Positions 29,508-40,776 of a stretch of DNA of 64,000 nucleotides are shown here, piece by piece. A program made the position numbers and the translations under genes. The stretch covers positions 310,001 through 374,000 of the forward strand of contig NZ_CP041191.1 of assembly GCF_006517275.1 (NCBI RefSeq), in the 5' to 3' direction. Each line of letters begins with the position of its first letter. Position 1 is the first letter of the stretch. The stretch comes from Labrenzia sp. PHM005 (lineage in GTDB: Bacteria > Pseudomonadota > Alphaproteobacteria > Rhizobiales > Stappiaceae). The notes below the pieces were generated by a model. That model did not search any database. It was not told the DNA's origin and saw nothing but the letters and a program-made list of their open reading frames with translations.

Positions 29508-32495
29508 TCAGTTTCCGAGTGCCTCTTCGAGGAACGCCTGCATCTGGGCCAAATGCGCAGACATCAGACCAGTTGCAGTCGATGCCATGGCAGCCCGTCC
29601 GGCGTAGCGCGGACGCTTGTGCTTGGCATCGATTTGTCCAAGAACCCACTCAATATACGGTTCGACGAAGAACCAGCTGCCCATGTTCTTCGGCTCTTCC
29701 TGGCACCAGACCATCTCCGCATGCGGGAAACGGGCCAGCTCCATCATCAGAGCCTTTTTCGGGAACGGGTACAGCTGCTCAACACGCATCAGGTAGATGT
29801 CGTTGAGGCCGCGCTTCTCGCGCTCTTCGTAAAGATCGTAGTAGACCTTGCCGGAGCACATGACGACGCGCTTGATCTTGTCGTCGGAAACCAGCTTGGT
29901 TTCAGCCGCAGGATTGGATTCCGCATCATCCCACAGCAGACGGTGGAATGAGCTGTCCGGTCCGAGTTCCTCGAGTTTCGAAACAGCCTTCTTGTGACGC
30001 AGAAGCGATTTCGGCGTCATCAGAATGAGCGGTTTACGAATATCGCGGCGCAACTGTCGGCGCAGGATGTGGAAGTAGTTGGCCGGAGTCGAACAGTTCG
30101 CCACCTGCATGTTGTCTTCCGCACAGAGCTGAAGATACCGCTCCAGACGCGCAGACGAGTGCTCCGGGCCTTGGCCTTCATAACCGTGCGGCAGAAGGCA
30201 GACCAGACCAGACATTCTGAGCCATTTCCGCTCACCGGAGGAAATGAACTGGTCGAACAGGACCTGTGCACCGTTGGCGAAATCACCGAACTGGGCTTCC
30301 CACATGGTCAGAGCCGTCGGCTCGGCCAGCGAATAGCCATACTCAAAACCAAGCACCGCTTCTTCTGAGAGCATCGAGTTGATGACCTCATAACGCTGCT
30401 GGTTTTCACCCACGTGGTTCAGCGGAATGTAACGGCTTTCATTTTCCTGATCGTAGAGCACCGAATGGCGCTGGGAGAACGTGCCGCGCTCACAGTCCTG
30501 ACCGGAAAGGCGCACCGGATGGCCTTCCTTCAACAGTGAACCGAAAGCCATCGCTTCGGCGGTTGCCCAGTCGATGCCTTCACCCGTCTCAATCATGCGT
30601 TCACGATTGTTCATGAAACGCGCGATCGTGCGGTGAGCGTTGAAATCATCCGGAATGCGGGTCAATGCCCGGCCGAGATCTTTCAACTCATCCATCGGCA
30701 AACCGGTTTTACCGCGGCGCGGATCTTCCTCGTCATCGGCCCGTTTCAAACCAGCCCACTTGCCATCAAGCCAGTCAGCCTTATTCGGTTTGAAAGCCTG
30801 CCCCGTATCAAATTCGGAATCGAGGTGCTTGCGCCAATCGGCCTTCATCCGGTCGACATCTTCCTGGTTCATCACACCTTCTTTGATCAGCCGATCGGAA
30901 TAAAGCTGCAAAGTGGTCTGATGCTTGCGGATCTTGCGGTACATGATCGGCTGGGTGAACGCCGGCTCGTCGCCTTCGTTGTGGCCGAAGCGGCGGTAAC
31001 AGATCATGTCGATGACGACCGGACGGCCAAAAGTCTGGCGGAATTCAATCGCGATCTTCGCGGCGAAGGTCACAGCTTCCGGATCATCTGCATTGACGTG
31101 GAAAATCGGTGCTTCGATCACCTTCGCCATATCAGACGGATAAGGCGAGGACCGCGAGAAACGCGGATTGGTGGTGAAGCCGATCTGGTTGTTGATGATC
31201 ACATGGATCGAACCGCCGGTCCGATGGCCGCGCAGTGCGGACAGGCCGAAACATTCAGCGACAACACCCTGACCGGCAAAGGCTGCATCGCCATGCAACA
31301 GCAGCGGCAACACAGTGGTGCGGTCAACTTCGGTCGTCGTGATAAATGTGCCGTTATCAGCAGCAGCAAGTTGGTCCTGCTTGGCGCGCGCCTTGCCGAG
31401 GACGACTGGATTGACGATTTCCAGGTGCGACGGGTTCGCCGTCAGCGATAGGTGGACGTCGTTGCCGTCAAAGGAGCGGTCGGAGGATGCACCGAGGTGG
31501 TACTTAACGTCACCGGAGCCTTCGACATCGTCCGGGGCATAAGAGCCGCCCTTGAATTCGTGGAAGACAGCGCGGTGTGGTTTGCCCATCACCTGAGTCA
31601 GCACGTTCAAGCGGCCACGGTGGGCCATCCCTAGCACGATGTCTTTGAGCCCCATCTGGCCGCCGCGCTTGATGATCTGTTCAAGCGCCGGGATCAGAGC
31701 TTCCCCGCCATCCAGGCCGAAGCGCTTGGTGCCGGTGTATTTCACATCAAGGAATTTTTCGAAGCCTTCAGCCTCAACCAGCTTGTTGAGGATTGCTTTT
31801 TTACCTTCAGAGGTAAAGGCAACCTGCTTGTCCGGGCCTTCAATGCGCTCCTGAAGCCAGGCTTTTGCCGCCGGGTCGGAGATGTGCATGAATTCAACGC
31901 CGAGGGTCGAGCAGTAGGTCCGCTTCAGGATGTCCAGCATCTCGCGGATGGTGGCGTATTCCAAGCCGAGAACATGATCGATGAAGATCCGACGATCCCA
32001 ATCGGCTTCGACAAAGCCATAGGAAGAGGGATGCAGCTCTTCATGATCGCCCTTGCCGGCCAAACCCAGCGGATCGAGATCTGCATGAAGGTGACCACGC
32101 ATACGATATGCGCGGATCATCATCAGGGCGCGGACAGAATCGCGGGTCGCCTGGAGCACCTCGGTTTCCGATATCGGTGCGCCGTTCGTTTCCGCTTTTT
32201 TCTTCAGCTTTTCGCCAAGCTGCTTTTCAATCGGCGCCCAGTTGCCGTCAAACGCGTTGACGAGATCGCCGCTGGCCTCTACCGGCCAATCCTTGCGCTT
32301 CCAGGGCGCGCCGCGGGCTTCTTTTAGGACCGCTTCTTTTTCATCCTGGAAAGCCGCGAAGAAATCTTGCCACTCCGGATCAACCGAATGGGGATCAGTC
32401 TTGTAGCTTGCGTAGAGGTCTTCGATATAGGCTGCGTTGGCGCCGTAAAGCAACGACGTCAGTGCGAATACGTTGTTCGCTTCCTGCCGTGCCAT
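29508..32495 (-). CDS. sucA: 2-Oxoglutarate dehydrogenase E1
   Basis: This 995-aa thiamine-diphosphate enzyme decarboxylates 2-oxoglutarate and passes the succinyl group to E2 lipoyl arms. ALTSLLYGANAAYIEDLY is the E2-binding N-terminus, HRGRLNVL and INNQIGFTT lie in the cofactor region, and FGHNEGDEP is the conserved loop. I use the ATG at 32495; a GTG two codons upstream is possible. It follows sucD after a hairpin-rich spacer, so sucA-sucB may form a sub-operon. Confidence 0.97.
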   Translation of the reverse strand: MARQEANNVFALTSLLYGANAAYIEDLYASYKTDPHSVDPEWQDFFAAFQDEKEAVLKEARGAPWKRKDWPVEASGDLVNAFDGNWAPIEKQLGEKLKKKAETNGAPISETEVLQATRDSVRALMMIRAYRMRGHLHADLDPLGLAGKGDHEELHPSSYGFVEADWDRRIFIDHVLGLEYATIREMLDILKRTYCSTLGVEFMHISDPAAKAWLQERIEGPDKQVAFTSEGKKAILNKLVEAEGFEKFLDVKYTGTKRFGLDGGEALIPALEQIIKRGGQMGLKDIVLGMAHRGRLNVLTQVMGKPHRAVFHEFKGGSYAPDDVEGSGDVKYHLGASSDRSFDGNDVHLSLTANPSHLEIVNPVVLGKARAKQDQLAAADNGTFITTTEVDRTTVLPLLLHGDAAFAGQGVVAECFGLSALRGHRTGGSIHVIINNQIGFTTNPRFSRSSPYPSDMAKVIEAPIFHVNADDPEAVTFAAKIAIEFRQTFGRPVVIDMICYRRFGHNEGDEPAFTQPIMYRKIRKHQTTLQLYSDRLIKEGVMNQEDVDRMKADWRKHLDSEFDTGQAFKPNKADWLDGKWAGLKRADDEEDPRRGKTGLPMDELKDLGRALTRIPDDFNAHRTIARFMNNRERMIETGEGIDWATAEAMAFGSLLKEGHPVRLSGQDCERGTFSQRHSVLYDQENESRYIPLNHVGENQQRYEVINSMLSEEAVLGFEYGYSLAEPTALTMWEAQFGDFANGAQVLFDQFISSGERKWLRMSGLVCLLPHGYEGQGPEHSSARLERYLQLCAEDNMQVANCSTPANYFHILRRQLRRDIRKPLILMTPKSLLRHKKAVSKLEELGPDSSFHRLLWDDAESNPAAETKLVSDDKIKRVVMCSGKVYYDLYEEREKRGLNDIYLMRVEQLYPFPKKALMMELARFPHAEMVWCQEEPKNMGSWFFVEPYIEWVLGQIDAKHKRPRYAGRAAMASTATGLMSAHLAQMQAFLEEALGN

Positions 32496-32533
32496 GTTCA
32501 CTCAGCGGAGGGCTTCTCCGCCCTTATTCTTTG

Positions 32534-32709
32534 GCGGGCCAAAAACTGGCCCGCGGCCGGTTCCCTACAAAGACCGGCGCACATCACCGGTCCCTCGAAA
32601 AGTTTGGGGGCAAAGCCCCAGATTGCGGCACGTTGCCGCGCCGTAACCTATCCTTTGGACCATGCAGCAGGAAACGTAAACAGTTTCCGCTACCTGCTGC
32701 AGTTTTTTT
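32534..32709 (+). other. Hairpin-rich sucD-sucA spacer ending in a plus-strand terminator-like structure
   Basis: Five stem-loops lie in a row: 32534-32554 (8-bp stem), 32556-32578 (6 bp), 32607-32619 (5 bp), 32625-32639 (6 bp), and a large one at 32663-32701 (outer 9-bp TGCAGCAGG/CCTGCTGCA plus an inner 4 bp). The last is followed by TTTTTTT at 32703-32709 on the plus strand. All flanking genes are on the minus strand, so the T-run is on the wrong strand to end sucCD. It could terminate an antisense or small RNA, or be processing sites between sucCD and sucAB. Inference only. Confidence 0.5.
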
Positions 32710-32716
32710 GCAAGAA

Positions 32717-33625
32717 TTAGCCCTTCAACACTTCGAGAAGTGTTTCGCCGAGCTTCGCCGGGGACGGTGACACTTTGATGCCAGCTGCTTCCATGGCTGC
32801 AATCTTGTCTTCCGCGCCGCCTTTGCCGCCGGAAATCACAGCGCCAGCGTGACCCATGGTGCGGCCCGGAGGTGCTGTCCGGCCAGCGATGAAACCAGCC
32901 ATCGGCTTGGAGCGGCCCTTCTTGGCTTCGTCCTTGATGAACTGAGCGGCTTCTTCTTCAGCAGACCCGCCGATTTCACCGATCATGATGATGGATTCTG
33001 TTTCATCATCGGCCAGGAACATTTCCAACACGTCGATGAACTCAGTGCCCTTGACCGGGTCGCCGCCGATGCCGACAGCCGTTGTCTGGCCGAGACCAGC
33101 GTTGGATGTCTGGAACACAGCTTCATAGGTCAGCGTGCCGGAACGGGAAACCACACCAACGGAGCCCTTCTTGAAGATAGAGCCCGGCATGATGCCGATC
33201 TTGCATTCTTCAGGAGTCAGGATGCCCGGGCAGTTCGGACCAAGCAGACGGGAGTTGGATTTTTCCAACCGGCGCTTGACTTTGACCATGTCGGCAACCG
33301 GGATGCCCTCGGTGATGCAGACGATGAACGGGACTTCCGCATCGATCGCTTCGATGATCGCGGCGCCTGCGCCTGCCGGCGGCACGTAGATCACGGATGC
33401 ATCGGCACCGGTTGCTTCCTTGGCTTCACCAACAGAGGCAAAGATCGGCAGTTCTGCAGCGCCTTCGACACCGGCAGACCATTTTTCGCCACCCTTCTTC
33501 GGATGAACACCGGCCACCATTTTGGTGCCGTAGTATTCCAGGGCCTGTTCCGTGTGGAACGTACCGGTCTTGCCGGTCAGACCCTGAACAATGACTTTTG
33601 TGTCTTTATTGACGAGGATCGACAT
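32717..33625 (-). CDS. sucD: Succinyl-CoA synthetase alpha subunit
   Basis: This 302-aa subunit binds CoA and carries the phospho-histidine. [15 protein letters not shown] is the CoA-binding loop, [16 protein letters not shown] lies mid-protein, and the active His is in [11 protein letters not shown]. It makes succinate and ATP or GTP from succinyl-CoA together with SucC. The start is immediately after the sucC stop codon (no gap). Confidence 0.98.
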   Translation of the reverse strand: MSILVNKDTKVIVQGLTGKTGTFHTEQALEYYGTKMVAGVHPKKGGEKWSAGVEGAAELPIFASVGEAKEATGADASVIYVPPAGAGAAIIEAIDAEVPFIVCITEGIPVADMVKVKRRLEKSNSRLLGPNCPGILTPEECKIGIMPGSIFKKGSVGVVSRSGTLTYEAVFQTSNAGLGQTTAVGIGGDPVKGTEFIDVLEMFLADDETESIIMIGEIGGSAEEEAAQFIKDEAKKGRSKPMAGFIAGRTAPPGRTMGHAGAVISGGKGGAEDKIAAMEAAGIKVSPSPAKLGETLLEVLKG

Positions 33626-34825
33626 TTACGCGCCCCCCTTAACGGCTTTCACGATTTTCTGGGCGGCGTCGTCAAGATCGTCAGCGGCGATCACATTCAT
33701 TCCGCTGTCGGAAATGATTTTCTTGCCGAGCTCGACGTTGGTGCCTTCCAGGCGCACAACAAGCGGCACCTGCAGACCAACTTCGGTCACAGCAGCCAAA
33801 ACACCTTCTGCGATGATGTCGCAGCGCATGATGCCGCCGAAGATGTTGACCAGGATGCCTTTGACGTTCGGATCAGAGGTGATGATCTTGAACGCAGCTG
33901 TCACCTTCTCCTTGGTCGCACCACCACCAACGTCGAGGAAGTTGGCCGGTTCGGCACCGTAAAGCTTGATGATGTCCATGGTTGCCATGGCAAGGCCGGC
34001 ACCGTTGACCATGCAGCCGATGTCACCGTCGAGCGCAACGTAAGCGAGATCGTATTTGGACGCTTCGATTTCCTTGGCGTCTTCTTCGGTCTCATCGCGC
34101 AGAGCCATGATGTCGTCGTGGCGGAACAGCGCATTGCCGTCGAAGGACACTTTCGCATCCAGAACGCGCAGATGGCCGTCTTTCATGACGATCAGCGGGT
34201 TCACTTCCAGAAGCGCCATGTCTTTTTCGACGAAGGCTTTGTGGAGGATCGGGAACAGCTTGAAGCCATCTTCACGTGCCGCACCGGTCAGCTCCAGAGC
34301 ATCGCACAGTTTGGCAGCGTCGGCTTCCGTCACGCCAGTGTCCGGATCGATCGGCAGCGTGATGATTTTTTCCGGTGTCTCTTCGGCGACAGCTTCGATG
34401 TCCATGCCGCCTTCGGTGGACACAACAAAGGCCGGGCGGCCAACGGTGCGGTCTACCAGGATGGAGAGGTAAAGCTCGCGCTCAATGTCGGCACCGTCTT
34501 CGATGTAGAGACGGTTGACGACTTTGCCTGCGTCACCGGTCTGGGCAGTCACCAGCGTGTTGCCGAGCATTTCTGCCGCATGCGCTTTAACTTCGTCCAG
34601 TGAGAAGGCGAGGCGGACACCGCCCTTGGCATCGGCGTCAAGTTCTTTGAACTTGCCCTTGCCGCGGCCACCAGCGTGGATCTGTGACTTCACAACCCAT
34701 AGCGGGCCCGGCAGGCTTTTGGCGGCGGCTTCTGCTTCATCGGCAGAAAAGATCGCAACGCCCTCGGCCACTGGAGCGCCGAATTCTTTCAGCACGGCCT
34801 TGGCCTGGTATTCATGAATGTTCAT
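33626..34825 (-). CDS. sucC: Succinyl-CoA synthetase beta subunit
   Basis: This 399-aa ATP-grasp protein begins [19 protein letters not shown] and contains [14 protein letters not shown] and LEVNPLIV, the nucleotide- and metal-binding segments. [16 protein letters not shown] near the C-terminus is diagnostic. It forms the heterodimer with SucD, the next gene. Confidence 0.98.
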   Translation of the reverse strand: MNIHEYQAKAVLKEFGAPVAEGVAIFSADEAEAAAKSLPGPLWVVKSQIHAGGRGKGKFKELDADAKGGVRLAFSLDEVKAHAAEMLGNTLVTAQTGDAGKVVNRLYIEDGADIERELYLSILVDRTVGRPAFVVSTEGGMDIEAVAEETPEKIITLPIDPDTGVTEADAAKLCDALELTGAAREDGFKLFPILHKAFVEKDMALLEVNPLIVMKDGHLRVLDAKVSFDGNALFRHDDIMALRDETEEDAKEIEASKYDLAYVALDGDIGCMVNGAGLAMATMDIIKLYGAEPANFLDVGGGATKEKVTAAFKIITSDPNVKGILVNIFGGIMRCDIIAEGVLAAVTEVGLQVPLVVRLEGTNVELGKKIISDSGMNVIAADDLDDAAQKIVKAVKGGA

Positions 34826-34893
34826 GTGTTTCCCCCGTTGTCGGAGGACCGCCCCAACACAGGGCGGCCGCTAAAACTTTTGGCAGGCACTTA

Positions 34894-36029
<1,136 letters not shown>

Positions 36030-37211
36030 TTATGCGTGTATCTCGCGCCGATCACCCGCCAGATAGGCTTCTGACCGCATTTCAATCAAACGCGACGCCG
36101 TCCGGTCAAATTCAAACGCTTCCGTCCCGTCTGCGGCAACATAAAGGTGCGTCGGTTCGGCCTCAGCGGAGATGATCAGTTTGATACCGTTGTCGTACAG
36201 CGTGTCGATTAACGTGATAAATCGCTTGGCTTCATTGCGCCGGGCTTTAGACATCACGGGAACGTCTTCAAGGAACACAGTGCCATAGGCATGGGCAATG
36301 CGCAGATAGTCGCTCGCTCCCAGCGGCTGCATACAAAGTTCCGTGAACGTAAAGCGCGCCGCGCCGGCAGCAGTGCAGCGGACCGGAATCTTCCGGCCCT
36401 TGTTTTCCAGTTCCTCGGCATGCGGTTTCATGCCATGTGTCAGCTTCTGCCAAAGACGGTCCATTTGTCCGTTTGCATCATCTCCGAGCGGCGTCAGGTA
36501 AATCGGTGCACCTGCCAGCTTTTCCAGACGGTAATCCGTTGGCGAATCCAGATGCAGCACACTGACTTTGGATTTCAGAAGGCCGATGAAGGGCTCAAAC
36601 AACTGCCGGTTCAAACCGTCCTTGTACAAAAGATCTGGATCAACATTTGAGGTGGCGACCACGATCACACCGAGCTCGAACAATTGGGTGAAGAGCCGTC
36701 CAAGGATCATCGCATCGGCAATGTCGGTAACGGAAAACTCATCGAACAGAAGGAGTCGGGTTTCTTCGGCAATTTGAGCCGCCACTGGCGGGATTGGATC
36801 ATCACCCTTCACTTCACCGCGTTTGTGCGCTTGCCGGTGTGCGTGAATACGCTCATGTACATCCGCCATGAACTCATGGAAGTGAACACGGCGTTTGCGC
36901 TGGATGACCGTGACCTCATAAAAGAGGTCCATCAACATGGTTTTCCCGCGGCCAACGCCGCCCCACATATATAGTCCCCGAACCGAGGCCCACAGCTGGT
37001 TCTTCTTTTTGGCGAACAACCAACCCAAAGAACTCTTTTTGGACGCCAGGCGGGTCTCGCCCAAACGAGTGTTGAGCACATCAAGATGCCGAACGGCTTC
37101 GCGCTGAACAGGGTCTTCAGAAATCTCGCCGGATGCGACAAGTGCATCATAACGGGCGCCCAAGGCGCGGTTGACCGGCAATTCCAGCTTCAAGGGCAGC
37201 GCTCCATTCAT
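36030..37211 (-). CDS. zapE: Cell division protein ZapE (AFG1-like ATPase)
   Basis: This 393-aa P-loop ATPase has Walker A GGVGRGKTMLMD, Walker B LLFDEFSVTDIADAMIL and a sensor-like VVATSNVDPDLLY. These are the usual features of the ZapE/AFG1 family. ZapE binds FtsZ and aids division under stress in E. coli. It lies immediately upstream of mdh on the same strand, a common arrangement in this group. Confidence 0.95.
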   Translation of the reverse strand: MNGALPLKLELPVNRALGARYDALVASGEISEDPVQREAVRHLDVLNTRLGETRLASKKSSLGWLFAKKKNQLWASVRGLYMWGGVGRGKTMLMDLFYEVTVIQRKRRVHFHEFMADVHERIHAHRQAHKRGEVKGDDPIPPVAAQIAEETRLLLFDEFSVTDIADAMILGRLFTQLFELGVIVVATSNVDPDLLYKDGLNRQLFEPFIGLLKSKVSVLHLDSPTDYRLEKLAGAPIYLTPLGDDANGQMDRLWQKLTHGMKPHAEELENKGRKIPVRCTAAGAARFTFTELCMQPLGASDYLRIAHAYGTVFLEDVPVMSKARRNEAKRFITLIDTLYDNGIKLIISAEAEPTHLYVAADGTEAFEFDRTASRLIEMRSEAYLAGDRREIHA

Positions 37212-37428
37212 GACTGGTCATGGAGAATTATACGGAACCTATTGCCCGGCGAAATAAAGTCAATCGGCCGTTGATGCAAGCCACCAAAAGGCGAACATCA
37301 TATGCGCTCCCTTCTGGCAACCTCGTGGTTACTGGCTGGTAGGTGTATTATAAATATCTGTTTTTAATGATTATTTTGAAATTCTTTTTCCAAGAAAATC
37401 TCCAGCAACCTCCGCACTTTTCGCAGTG
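37212..37428. other. AT-rich intergenic region between zapE and the binding-protein gene
   Basis: This divergent spacer turns strongly AT-rich from about 37340. It contains the zapE promoter on the minus side; the plus-strand promoter is listed separately. No gene or RNA recognised. Confidence 0.4.
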
Positions 37429-37458
37429 TTGAAACCCATCCTAAACACACCCTATGAT
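37429..37458 (+). promoter_or_regulatory. Sigma70-like promoter for the binding-protein/GGDEF-EAL operon
   Basis: A -35 TTGAAA (37429-37434) and a -10 TATGAT (37453-37458) are separated by 18 bp. The predicted start near 37465 lies about 27 nt before the ATG at 37492, which has GGAG in place. Confidence 0.6.
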
Positions 37459-37491
37459 ATATAAATATCTATAATGCACGGAGTGGTTATA

Positions 37492-38556
37492 ATGCCAAGT
37501 CTCTTCCGCCGGTGCACCGACTACTCAAATTGCTTCATGTCCCGATCTGCAAGACTTTTCTTGCGCGATTTGCTGTGCGGGATCCCGGTTCTTTTAATCT
37601 TATCGTTTTTGCCACTATCCGCGTTGGCCCAAGACGTAGCTCTCAAAAAAATTCGCCTCGGCGTCGCATCCGTCGTCGGTGACGCCACAACAATCTACGC
37701 GTGGCATCAAGGCTGGTTTGCCGAAGAAGGGCTGGATGTCGAGTTGGTTCAAAACTCCGCAGGAGCTATCAATTTGCGGCAAGTTCTGAAAGGTGAACTG
37801 GATATCGGAACGGTAGCACCGACACCGATTGTTTATACCGCCATGGGCCGGAGTGGCTTGGACCCGAATTTCAGAATATTCGGCAGCATTATGCGCTCCA
37901 CAAGGATGAGCAATCTGGTCGTGCTCGACTCCCGGAAAATCCAGGATGTTAAATCCCTAAAAGGCAACCGCATTGCCCTTCAACAAGGAACTGCGTCCGA
38001 GTTCTTCTGGCATCAAATGGCAATTGCCCACCACTTGGATCCGGACACAGTCGAAATCGTGAATATGCGCACGCCAGAAATTCCTCAAAATGTGGGAAAA
38101 GACCAATTTGACGCTGCCATTGTCTGGATCCCCTACGAGCAGGAGTTGGCGCAGAAGGCCCACACGCCGGCAAAAATCTACAACGGCGATCAGTTTTTCA
38201 CCACGAGCTGGCTGACTGTGGCTCAACCACAGTTCATCGCGGACAATCCTGAAGTTATTGAAGGATTTCTGCGTGCACTGTTGCGCGCCCAAAATCTGAT
38301 GATCGAAGATCCAATGACGATCGCCTTGGTTCAGAGCCAATATGTGGATGCCAGTCCAGAAGAACTTTTAAGGTTTTATACGAGCGCGACCTACCACCTT
38401 GGCCTAACGGAGTCCCTACTAATCAACCTCACACGGCAAGGCGACTGGGCCATCAGAAAGGGGTATGTCAACCAAACCATTCCAGATTTTAGCGTTTATA
38501 TGGATGCCGGGCCGCTCAAAAAGGTCACACCGGAAAGTGTGATGCTCCTGCGATGA
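37492..38556 (+). CDS. TauA/SsuA (NMT1-like) periplasmic substrate-binding protein
   Basis: This protein of about 354 aa has an N-terminal hydrophobic segment ending LPLSALAQD (signal peptide), then a periplasmic binding fold (IRLGVASVVGDATTIYAWHQGWFAEEGLDVELVQ-type start). It matches the ABC transporter substrate-binding family for taurine, sulfonates, nitrate or thiamine precursors. An ATG at 37474 is also possible; 37492 has a better ribosome site. No permease or ATPase gene follows. Instead its stop overlaps a membrane GGDEF-EAL gene by 4 nt, so the protein is likely a sensor partner rather than a transporter component. Confidence 0.85.
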   Translation: MPSLFRRCTDYSNCFMSRSARLFLRDLLCGIPVLLILSFLPLSALAQDVALKKIRLGVASVVGDATTIYAWHQGWFAEEGLDVELVQNSAGAINLRQVLKGELDIGTVAPTPIVYTAMGRSGLDPNFRIFGSIMRSTRMSNLVVLDSRKIQDVKSLKGNRIALQQGTASEFFWHQMAIAHHLDPDTVEIVNMRTPEIPQNVGKDQFDAAIVWIPYEQELAQKAHTPAKIYNGDQFFTTSWLTVAQPQFIADNPEVIEGFLRALLRAQNLMIEDPMTIALVQSQYVDASPEELLRFYTSATYHLGLTESLLINLTRQGDWAIRKGYVNQTIPDFSVYMDAGPLKKVTPESVMLLR

Positions 38557-40580
38557 CCCTTTCAGCAACCACAATAGGCCGAACCGTATTCGTACTTGTT
38601 ACAACCAGTTTCATTTGCCTGACCGTCACACTTTACCTCATGGCAAGCGTTTATTGGACCTACAACCAGGACCGCAGTATCCTCCAGGAAATCAGCGAGA
38701 CCATTGGCCGGACAAGCACATCACTTGGCCTCTCTCCTTCCATGCCGCTCGTCTACCGGCAGCAGCTGATTGACAAAATCATTCCGGCTTTACAGGAACG
38801 AAGTGACAGCATTCCAATAGACAAGTGGCAACAGCTGCAGAACCGCTTTGTCAATGCCCTCAGCGGCATCGAGAGCTACAATCAGGCCATCAAAACCAAT
38901 CATTCAGAAGAATATCTCGATCACTTGCATGTTCAGTCGATGATGCATCTCAGTTTGATTCTGGAAGAAAATGGCAAGCTGTCGCGCATTCTTTATGAAC
39001 AGCAGGCCAACAGAACCCTGTTTTTCATGACGTTGACCGGTATTCTTTGTGTGATTCTGATGGCAGTCCTCACTGGGAGCCATGTTCTCTTTCATAAGGT
39101 CTTGTTCCGGCCGATCATTCAGTCCGCCAAACATATCCGTGCCAATCAAGTCGCTCAGCTGCAAACGGGCAGCAGACTGGCCGTCACCGAACTCTCCTGG
39201 CTGCTGATGTCCTTGAAAGAATCGTGGCATCAGCTCGAAGTCGACGCGACCCACGATCACCTGACCCGTTTGCCGAACCGGTTGTTTTTTTCGCGTCGGC
39301 TGAACTTGTCGACCAATCAACTGGAAGAGACCAATCGCCATATCGCGATTTTGATGCTGGACCTGGATGATTTCAAATTGATCAACGACACCCTCGGTCA
39401 TCCGGCGGGCGATGAACTGCTAAAGGTATTGGCCAACCGGCTGTCTCGGGTGGTGCGGGGGACAGATTGCCTCGCACGCCTCGGCGGCGATGAGTTCGCC
39501 ATCGTTCTTGAAGGGTTAGACCCAATCAGAGCGGAGGCTCAGGCTGCCAGTGTCGCCGAAAAAATCCTAACAGCTGTCGAACAGCCCTTCGAAATTGCCG
39601 GACACTCGCTGTTGGTCCACCTGAGCATCGGAATAGCGCTCGGCCCCAAGGACGGCGGAGACCCCTCCTTGCTAATGCGCAATGCGGATGCAGCGCTCTA
39701 CCGGGCGAAGGCTCAAGGCAAGGGTAAAAAAGCTTATTACACTGAGGATTTGACCACCTCGATGGAGCAAAATCTCTGTCTAGAACGAGAAATAAAAGAA
39801 GGGCTGACCAGCGAACAGTTTTACCTCGCCTTTCAGCCGAAAGTTGATACGCGTACCAACCGGGTTATCGGTCTGGAAGCTTTGCTACGCTGGTCGCACC
39901 CCGAACGCGGCACCTTAAACCCAGCTGCTTTTTTACCCTTTGCTGAAAAAAACAGCCTCATGCACATGATCAACGATTATGTGCTCTCTCGCGTCTTCCG
40001 CCAATGTGCGGACTGGCGAGCCATGGGCCGGACAGTACCAGTGATATCGATCAACCTGGATGCAAATTACTTACGCATGGGGAATTTGTGTAAGAAAATC
40101 GAAGGTCTATGCAAAAACAATCACGTGAGCGCCGATTATTTCTGTTTTGAGATTACAGAGGGAACGTTCTTGAACTATTCGCAAGACACGAAGTTCACCC
40201 TCGACCTCCTGCGCCAGATGGGGATCAAAATCGCAATTGACGATTTCGGCACAGGTTTTTCCTGCCTCAGTTACATTCAGGATCTGCCTGTAGATGAGCT
40301 TAAAATCGACAAGAGTTTTATCAACAATGTCGACGGCCCCGACTATGAGTCACCCGTTCTTGAAGCCATCATGGCGCTCGGCAATGGCTACCATATTGGC
40401 TTGATTGCCGAAGGTGTTGAAACGGAACACCAGCTGGAATACCTGCAGAGCCGCGGCTGTTTCACAATGCAGGGATACTTCACCGGTAAGCCGGTCCCCT
40501 CCGAATCCCTACCTTGGAGCGACATGCAATCCCCATCTGGCGTGCGGTCGAGCCAGCCGGCGACCCTTTATTTGCAATAA
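38553..40580 (+). CDS. Membrane-bound GGDEF-EAL cyclic-di-GMP enzyme
   Basis: This 675-aa protein has two transmembrane segments (about residues 10-32 and 150-172) flanking a helical periplasmic region of about 120 residues. GGDEF (about 240-395) and EAL (about 410-660) follow. The GGDEF is intact (RLGGDEF, with RxxD I-site RGTD upstream). The EAL also keeps GLEALLRW, SINLDA, FEITEG, IDDFGTGFS, LKIDKSF and EGVET. Both activities are therefore possible. Its start overlaps the binding-protein stop (ATGA), so the two are made together, and the periplasmic region could receive a signal from it. Confidence 0.95.
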   Translation: MTLSATTIGRTVFVLVTTSFICLTVTLYLMASVYWTYNQDRSILQEISETIGRTSTSLGLSPSMPLVYRQQLIDKIIPALQERSDSIPIDKWQQLQNRFVNALSGIESYNQAIKTNHSEEYLDHLHVQSMMHLSLILEENGKLSRILYEQQANRTLFFMTLTGILCVILMAVLTGSHVLFHKVLFRPIIQSAKHIRANQVAQLQTGSRLAVTELSWLLMSLKESWHQLEVDATHDHLTRLPNRLFFSRRLNLSTNQLEETNRHIAILMLDLDDFKLINDTLGHPAGDELLKVLANRLSRVVRGTDCLARLGGDEFAIVLEGLDPIRAEAQAASVAEKILTAVEQPFEIAGHSLLVHLSIGIALGPKDGGDPSLLMRNADAALYRAKAQGKGKKAYYTEDLTTSMEQNLCLEREIKEGLTSEQFYLAFQPKVDTRTNRVIGLEALLRWSHPERGTLNPAAFLPFAEKNSLMHMINDYVLSRVFRQCADWRAMGRTVPVISINLDANYLRMGNLCKKIEGLCKNNHVSADYFCFEITEGTFLNYSQDTKFTLDLLRQMGIKIAIDDFGTGFSCLSYIQDLPVDELKIDKSFINNVDGPDYESPVLEAIMALGNGYHIGLIAEGVETEHQLEYLQSRGCFTMQGYFTGKPVPSESLPWSDMQSPSGVRSSQPATLYLQ

Positions 40581-40701
40581 TGGTACCGGCCAAGCATACC
40601 TCTCCAAACCAACTACAAACCCTAGATCACAAGGCGCTTTTTAAGCTGAGACCATCTTAGGCTCGTCCGCTATAGCTATCAAATCTGCTCTGAAATGCGA
40701 A

Positions 40702-40731
40702 AACCCTCTCCGGTAGATGCCGGAGAGGGTT
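40702..40731 (-). terminator. Terminator of the DUF7662-like gene
   Basis: AACCCTCTCCGG/CCGGAGAGGGTT is a 12-bp perfect stem with a 6-nt loop. On the minus strand TTTT follows, 46 nt past the stop codon of the gene at 40777. It may also serve the convergent GGDEF-EAL transcript. Confidence 0.75.
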
Positions 40732-40776
40732 GCCTCATCGGTCGATGGAGGAACACAGACTGATGGGCAGAGCCGT

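Noticed and set aside
27089..29806. 905-codon plus-strand open frame antisense to sucB and its neighbours
   Set aside because: It runs opposite to well-supported genes (SDR, LysE, sucB, sucA end), has His/Arg/Gln-rich low-complexity translation and no recognisable domain. It is a by-product of GC-rich codon use on the other strand.
32849..34603. 584-codon plus-strand open frame antisense to sucD and sucC
   Set aside because: Shadow of the two succinyl-CoA synthetase genes; composition biased (Phe/His/Arg) and no family resemblance.
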